A stretch of DNA of 64,000 nucleotides from CAZBWP01 sp964630265 (GTDB lineage Bacteria; Pseudomonadota; Alphaproteobacteria; Rhodospirillales; Defluviicoccaceae). This document shows positions 58,493 to 64,000 of the stretch, in pieces (within the stretch, counting starts at the first letter, position 1; each line of letters opens with the position of its first letter). A model generated the notes under the pieces. That model was not told where the DNA came from. It worked only from the letters and a program-made list of their open reading frames with translations, and did not search any database. Made by a program: the position numbers and the translations under genes. Location of the stretch: NCBI GenBank assembly GCA_964630265.1, contig CAZVRW010000001.1, positions 77,611 to 141,610 on the forward strand. The letters run 5' to 3'.

Positions 58493-59470
58493 ATGATCCG
58501 GTTGCGAAGCATTGCCGCAAGCGCCGCCGCCGCCGCCCCGCCGGCGCCGGCCGGCCGGCTGCCGCTGATCGCCCTGCTCGCCGGCGCGGTGGCGATCGCG
58601 TTCGCGCCGATCTTCGTCCGCCTCAGCCCGCTGGAGCCGACGGCCACGGCGTTCCACCGGCTGTTCCTGGCGCTGCCGGTGCTGTGGCTGTGGGCGGCGG
58701 CGGCGGCGGGCGGCGGGCGACGCACCGCCCCCCCAGGCGGCGCCCCCCTCCGCCGCGGCGATCTCATCGGCCTCGCCGTCTGCGGCCTGTTCTTCGCCGG
58801 CGACCTGGCGTTCTGGCACTGGTCGATCCGCTACACCAGCGTCGCCAACGCCACGCTGCTCGCCAACTTCGCACCGGTGTTCGTCGCCCTCGCCGGCTTC
58901 CTGTTCTACGGCGAGCGCTTCTCGCGGACCTTCCTCATGGGCATGGCCATCGCCCTCGCCGGCGCCTGCGTGCTGATGGGCCGCAGCATCCACCTCAGCG
59001 CCGACAACGCGCTGGGCGACGCGCTCGGCCTGATCACCGCGGTGTTCTATGCCGGCTACATCGTCTCCGTCGGCCGGCTGCGGGCCAGGCTCGGCACCGC
59101 GACCATCATGGCCGGCAGCGGCCTCGTCACCTGCGCCGCGCTGCTGCCACTCGTCCTCGTCTCCGGCGAAGCGTTGATCCCGGGGACGGCCGCGGGCTGG
59201 CTGGTGCTGCTGGGCCTGGCGCTGGTGTCGCACTGCGGCGGCCAGAGCCTGATCGCCTTCGCGCTGGCGCACCTGCCGGCGGCGTTCTCGTCGGTGAGCC
59301 TGCTGCTGCAGCCGGCGGTGGCGGCGGGCCTCGCCTGGGTGCTGCTGGGCGAGGCGCTGGGTTGGGTGCAGGGCACCGGCGCGTTGGCCATCCTCGCCGG
59401 CATCGCGCTTGCCCGCCGCGGCAGCCGCATGCCGCCGGTCATCAATCCTTCACCTTCCGGCCGTACTTGA
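58493..59470 (+). CDS. EamA/DMT-family transporter
   Basis: A 325-residue permease with ten predicted membrane helices in two EamA repeats (about 25-160 and 170-315). ISFAPIFVRLSP-like AIAFAPIFVRLSPLEP, the FAGDLAFWHWSIRYTSVANATLLANFAPVFVALAGFLFYGER block and the closing LLLQPAVAAGLAWVLLGEALGWVQ are the family pattern. It would export small metabolites such as amino acids. Start ATG at 58493 is 80 bases from the divergent amidohydrolase gene, so the two may share control. Confidence 0.9.
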   Translation: MIRLRSIAASAAAAAPPAPAGRLPLIALLAGAVAIAFAPIFVRLSPLEPTATAFHRLFLALPVLWLWAAAAAGGGRRTAPPGGAPLRRGDLIGLAVCGLFFAGDLAFWHWSIRYTSVANATLLANFAPVFVALAGFLFYGERFSRTFLMGMAIALAGACVLMGRSIHLSADNALGDALGLITAVFYAGYIVSVGRLRARLGTATIMAGSGLVTCAALLPLVLVSGEALIPGTAAGWLVLLGLALVSHCGGQSLIAFALAHLPAAFSSVSLLLQPAVAAGLAWVLLGEALGWVQGTGALAILAGIALARRGSRMPPVINPSPSGRT

Positions 59471-59544
59471 CAGAGGGGAAGGCAGGTGCGAGAGGGGCCG
59501 GCGCCCCGGTCGGGGCAAGCCCGGTTCGCGATCTCCCCCTCTCT

Positions 59545-59586
59545 CGACGCCCAAACCCTGACGGACGACGCCCAAACCCTGACGGA
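59545..59586 (+). repeat. 21-bp direct repeat before the sugar dehydrogenase gene
   Basis: Two identical adjacent copies of CGACGCCCAAACCCTGACGGA end eight bases before the ATG at 59595 and take in its ribosome-binding region (GGAGGCAGC). Probably a simple duplication. Confidence 0.85.
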
Positions 59587-59594
59587 GGCAGCGC

Positions 59595-60905
<1,311 letters not shown>

Positions 60906-61208
60906 CGCGGCGCGTTGCCGAAAAAGGCGGGGTCCGGATCAGATGTATGCCAGAAAAAGCCGCCTGCGGACGCGTTTTTCGGCCTGAAAGGCCCGGACGA
61001 CCGGGGTTTTCGCGTTTCCGCGCGTGAAAATGTCGGAAAAAGTCGGATAATGTCGGAAAAAGTAGGATTTTGGCGGCCGCCCCGCCCCGAGTTCCGCCAT
61101 CCGCCGCCAATGCTCCCGTCGCCGCCTGCCCCTCTCCGCAGATACCGCGCCGCCGCCGCCGGTCAACCCCCACGCAGCGGCGTCAGGTGATTCGGCGGCC
61201 GCGCGCCG
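60906..61208. other. 303-base non-coding spacer with a 20-bp tandem repeat
   Basis: Between the convergent sugar-dehydrogenase and ccmF genes. No gene found. It has several GAAAAAG and TTTTTC stretches, a 20-bp direct repeat AATGTCGGAAAAAGTCGGAT / AATGTCGGAAAAAGTAGGAT at 61029-61068, and a short GC hairpin (60981-60993). The AT-richer part (61025-61075) stands out against the GC-rich flanks. It is most likely transcription stop sequence for one or both genes. Confidence 0.6.
61029..61068. repeat. two tandem 20-bp units in the ccmF/sugar dehydrogenase spacer
   Basis: The two units differ at a single base (C to A at the sixteenth position). They contain TCGGAAAAAGT and could be binding sites or the remnant of a larger repeat. 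Confidence 0.8.
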
Positions 61209-63203
61209 CTATTCGGCGGGGACGGCGGCCGGGGTGGCGGCGGGGCGGCGGCGGGACGGGGCACCGACGCGCAGCCGCCGGTCGCTGAGGCTGACCAGAC
61301 CGCCCACCACCATCACCGCGACGCCGCCCCACATCCAGGCGACCAGCGGGTTGAAGTAGAGGCGCGTCACATAGGCGCCGGCAGCGGCATCGCCCTGGGC
61401 CTCGCCGATGACGGCATAGAGATCGCCCCAGAAGGTGGGATAAATGGCGGCCTCCGTCGTCTCCCGCCCCTCGACGGGATAGCGCCGCCGCTCGGCATCG
61501 AGCACGGCGACCGGACGGCCGTCGCGCGTCACCTCGAAGGTGCCGCTGAGCGCCTGATAATTGGGCCCCGACAGGCCGCGCGCGCCGAGGAAGGTGTAAT
61601 CGTAGCCGGCGACGGTGACGGTCTCGCCCGGCCGCATCACCTGGATGCTCTCGGTCTTCCAGACGGCGTCGCCGGTCATGCCGGCGATGGTGATGGCGAG
61701 GCCGGCGTGCGCCAGGGTCATGCCGATGCTGGCGCGCGGCAGGCCGAACAAGCGGCGCAGGCTCTCGCCCGGCGGCGCCCGGAACAGCCGGATGCGCTCG
61801 GCAAGTTCGGTGAGCGTGCCGACGAACAGCCAGGCCGCCATGGCCAGGCCGAGCATGCCGGCGAATGCCGCGGGGCTCTGCGCCCAGGCCCACAACGCGG
61901 CGACAAGGGCGGCGACGCCGGCGAGCCACAGCCGCGAGACCGCCGCCAGCAGCTCGCCGCGCTTCCACGGCAGCAGCGGGCCGATGGCCATGGCGATCAC
62001 CAGCGGCACCATCATCGGCACGAACACGGCGTTGAAGAACGGCGCCCCCACCGACAGCTTGGCGTCGGTCGCCGCCTCGTAGAACAGCGGATAGAGGGTG
62101 CCGAGCAGCACCGCCCCGGCGGCGGCGCTGAGCAGCAGGTTGTTCAACAGCAGCGCGCCTTCGCGCGAGACCGGCTGGAAGACGCCGCCGCCCTGCAGGC
62201 TCGGCCCGCGCCAGGCGAACAGGGCGAGCGAGCCGCCGGTGATCAGCACCAGGAGGCCGAGAATGAAGATGCCGCGCGAGGGATCGACGGCAAAGGCGTG
62301 CACCGAAGTGAGCACGCCCGAGCGCACCAGGAAGGTGCCGAGCAGGCTGAGGCTGAAGGTGATGATGGCGAGCAGGATGGTCCAGCCCTTGAGCGTGTCG
62401 CGCTTTTCCACCACCAGCGCCGAATGCAGCAGCGCCGTGCCGGCGAGCCACGGCAGGAACGAGGCGTTCTCCACCGGATCCCAAAACCACCAGCCGCCCC
62501 AGCCGAGCTCGTAATAGGCCCACCACGAGCCCAGCGTGATGCCGATGGTGAGGAAGACCCAGGCGGCCAGCGTCCACGGGCGCACCCAGCGCGCCCAGGC
62601 CGCATCCACCCGCCCCTCGATCAGCGCCGCGATGGCGAACGAGAAGGCCATGGAGAAGCCGACGTAGCCGAGATAGAGGAACGGCGGATGGAAGGCGAGG
62701 CCCGGATCCTGCAACAGCGGGTTGAGGCCCTGGCCGTCCGGCGGCGGCGGCAGGACCCGCGCGAACGGGTTGGAGGTGAACAGGATGAACAGATAGAAGC
62801 CGATGGCGATCCACGCCTGCACGGCCAGCGCGCGGGCCCGCAGCGCCGGCGGCAGGTTGCGCCCGAACACCGCGGCGGCGGCGCCGAAGAGGCTGAGAAT
62901 CAGCACCCACAGCAGCATCGAGCCCTCGTGGTTGCCCCAGGCGCCGGAGATCTTGTAGAGCATCGGCTTCTCGGAGTGCGAATTCTGGACGACGTTGAGC
63001 ACCGAGAAGTCAGAGACGACGAAGGCGTAGACCAGCGCCGCGAAGGACGCCGCGACGAGCAGGAACTGGCCGATGGCCGCGGTGCGGGCGACCGCCATCC
63101 ACGGGGCATGGCCGCGCGCCGCGCCGATCAGCGGCAGCGTGCCCTGGACCAGGGCGACGGCCAAAGCCAGCGCCAGCGCGAAATGGCCGAGTTCGACGAT
63201 CAT
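61209..63203 (-). CDS. ccmF: cytochrome c haem lyase subunit CcmF
   Basis: Large inner-membrane protein that joins haem to apocytochrome c. The 664 residues hold about 14 membrane segments and the tryptophan-rich WWD loop (WGGWWFWDPVENASFLPWL, about 225-243), with periplasmic His in NVVQNSHSEKPMLYK and PGLAFHPPFLYLGYVG and SGVLTSVHAFAVDP. It takes haem from CcmE. Start overlaps the ccmE stop by four bases. ccmG and ccmH are not seen downstream: the convergent sugar dehydrogenase gene follows. Confidence 0.97.
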   Translation of the reverse strand: MIVELGHFALALALAVALVQGTLPLIGAARGHAPWMAVARTAAIGQFLLVAASFAALVYAFVVSDFSVLNVVQNSHSEKPMLYKISGAWGNHEGSMLLWVLILSLFGAAAAVFGRNLPPALRARALAVQAWIAIGFYLFILFTSNPFARVLPPPPDGQGLNPLLQDPGLAFHPPFLYLGYVGFSMAFSFAIAALIEGRVDAAWARWVRPWTLAAWVFLTIGITLGSWWAYYELGWGGWWFWDPVENASFLPWLAGTALLHSALVVEKRDTLKGWTILLAIITFSLSLLGTFLVRSGVLTSVHAFAVDPSRGIFILGLLVLITGGSLALFAWRGPSLQGGGVFQPVSREGALLLNNLLLSAAAGAVLLGTLYPLFYEAATDAKLSVGAPFFNAVFVPMMVPLVIAMAIGPLLPWKRGELLAAVSRLWLAGVAALVAALWAWAQSPAAFAGMLGLAMAAWLFVGTLTELAERIRLFRAPPGESLRRLFGLPRASIGMTLAHAGLAITIAGMTGDAVWKTESIQVMRPGETVTVAGYDYTFLGARGLSGPNYQALSGTFEVTRDGRPVAVLDAERRRYPVEGRETTEAAIYPTFWGDLYAVIGEAQGDAAAGAYVTRLYFNPLVAWMWGGVAVMVVGGLVSLSDRRLRVGAPSRRRPAATPAAVPAE

Positions 63204-63700
63204 TGGCCGTAGCCCTGGGGGACGGCGGTTGGCGCCCCATTTACCGCCCCGTCCGGCTCCGCCAGCGAGTCCTGCATGTGCTGCCAGTGGCCGGAGCGCT
63301 TCAGCGCGTCGGCGACCTCCGGCGGCATGTAGTTCTCGTCATGCTTGGCCAGCACCGTCTCGGCGACGAAGACGCCGTTCTGCATGCGTCCCTCGGCGAC
63401 GACGCCCTGCCCTTCGCGGAACAGGTCGGGCAGGATGCCGGCGTAGACCACCGGCACCGTGTGCGCCACGTCGGTGACGCGGAAGCGCACCTCGGCGCCG
63501 GCGTGCTCGACGCTGCCGTCCTCCACCAGGCCGCCCAGGCGGATGCGCAGTTCGCCGATCGCCGGATCGCCGGCCAGGTCGCTGGGGCTGCGGAAGAAGG
63601 TGACGGACTCGTCCAAAGCCGAGAGGATCAGCGCCGCCGCCATGCCGAGGATGCCGAGACCGAGGACGACGAAGGTGAGCCGCTTGTGCTTGCGCTTCAT
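63200..63700 (-). CDS. ccmE: cytochrome c maturation haem chaperone CcmE
   Basis: Periplasmic haem chaperone anchored by one helix (about 8-28). The 166 residues form an OB-fold with the covalent haem histidine in VLAKHDENYMPPEV; the Tyr four residues on is the axial ligand. The HxxxY arrangement is typical of this class. The C terminus is flexible. Overlaps ccmD and ccmF by four bases each, so the ccm genes are translationally coupled. Confidence 0.97.
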   Translation of the reverse strand: MKRKHKRLTFVVLGLGILGMAAALILSALDESVTFFRSPSDLAGDPAIGELRIRLGGLVEDGSVEHAGAEVRFRVTDVAHTVPVVYAGILPDLFREGQGVVAEGRMQNGVFVAETVLAKHDENYMPPEVADALKRSGHWQHMQDSLAEPDGAVNGAPTAVPQGYGQ

Positions 63701-63945
63701 GGCTGGGCGTCGGTCGCCACTGCCGGCGCCCCCTCCGTCACTCCCTCCGGCGCGGCTTTCGCCCGGCCGCGCGCCCGCCGGCCGGCCCGCGCCCCCTCCA
63801 GCGCCCGCAGCTGCCGCTCCCGCGACCGCAACGTCCGCACGCTCACCACCGCCAGGCCGCCGAGCACGCCGAGGGTGAGCGCGAACGCCGGCCAGACGAA
63901 GGCGGCATAGCCGCCCATCTCCAGAAATGCCATCAGCCCCGCCAT
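63697..63945 (-). CDS. ccmD: cytochrome c maturation protein CcmD
   Basis: Small membrane protein that helps release holo-CcmE from CcmC. The 82 residues (or 78 from the second Met) start AFLEMGGYAAFVWPAFALTL, with the conserved MGGYAxFVW pattern and one membrane helix, then a basic helix (RTLRSRERQLRALE) and an unusually long Ala/Gly/Arg-rich tail for a family usually 45-70 residues long. It is six bases from the ccmC stop and overlaps ccmE. Confidence 0.93.
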   Translation of the reverse strand: MAGLMAFLEMGGYAAFVWPAFALTLGVLGGLAVVSVRTLRSRERQLRALEGARAGRRARGRAKAAPEGVTEGAPAVATDAQP

Positions 63946-63951
63946 GCCGCG

Positions 63952-64000
63952 TCAGGCCCGCGTCTGGCGCAGGCGAATCGCCCGGATCTTCAACGCCACC
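63952..64000 (-). CDS. ccmC: end of ccmC (haem exporter permease), partial
   Basis: Only the last 15 residues and stop lie in the window: a basic helix VALKIRAIRLRQTRA. The assignment is by position and the basic C-terminal tail, since ccmC precedes ccmD in this operon in alphaproteobacteria. The gene continues past the right edge. Confidence 0.6.
   Translation of the reverse strand, partial: VALKIRAIRLRQTRA

Noticed and set aside
60981..60993. Rho-independent terminator after the sugar dehydrogenase gene
   Set aside because: GGCCT-GAA-AGGCC forms a stem but is not followed by a T-run.

Overview
This is a gene-dense chromosomal segment of roughly 70% GC from an alphaproteobacterium, most likely of the Rhodospirillales. 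The evidence is the gene content and gene neighbours: hisZ-purA, a group 3 sigma factor of RpoH type, homoserine kinase of the APH fold next to rnhA, split glycine decarboxylase (gcvPA/gcvPB), M16 peptidase next to thrC, a coxBA-ctaG-coxC-DUF983 cluster and a ccmCDEF cluster. I see no insertion sequence, prophage, CRISPR array, tRNA or rRNA.

Layout. 1-11.3 kb, plus strand: end of ruvX, an AEC-type transporter, pyrB with a second dihydroorotase-like gene that lacks the metal-binding HxH, plsY, dprA, topA, rnr and rpmG, plus a short antisense gene behind plsY. 11.3-24 kb, mixed strands: a CRP-type regulator, a gamma-glutamyltranspeptidase, hisZ-purA, a pseudokinase with a membrane-protein partner, rpoH, rluD, then a tightly overlapping DUF6476-like/JAMM/DUF4921 group. 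24-29.6 kb, minus strand: the glycine cleavage operon gcvT-gcvH-gcvPA-gcvPB with a possible 27-residue microprotein at its end, then a CDGSH protein and a lipoprotein. 29.8-36.2 kb: thrB-rnhA, two bacteriohemerythrins (one with a damaged metal site), a peroxiredoxin, a DsbD/ScsB-like reductase and YqgE.

36.3-49.3 kb is the respiratory block. A minus-strand run (microprotein, DUF420, an oxidase-subunit-I-like protein, ctaB, M32 peptidase, and further on thrC and an M16 peptidase) faces away from the plus-strand aa3-type oxidase operon coxB-coxA-ctaG-coxC-DUF983. The oxidase-like protein keeps the haem-ligand histidines but has lost the CuB His-His pair and the active-site tyrosine. 49.3-56 kb: a CHAD protein diverges from an operon that joins a GAF/PP2C/HATPase phosphatase, a STAS protein and a complete Mla-type lipid transporter (permease, ATPase, MCE protein, lipoprotein). 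56-61 kb: CBS protein, a carboxylate-amine ligase paired with an N-formylglutamate amidohydrolase, a DMT exporter and a nucleotide-sugar dehydrogenase. 61.2-64 kb, minus strand: cytochrome c maturation genes ccmF, ccmE, ccmD and the end of ccmC.

Most of the window is conserved housekeeping. The most interesting parts are the phosphatase-STAS-Mla operon, the degenerate oxidase-like protein beside ctaB and DUF420, the pseudokinase pair and the unequal hemerythrin pair. All functions are inferred by reading motifs; no database search was possible.
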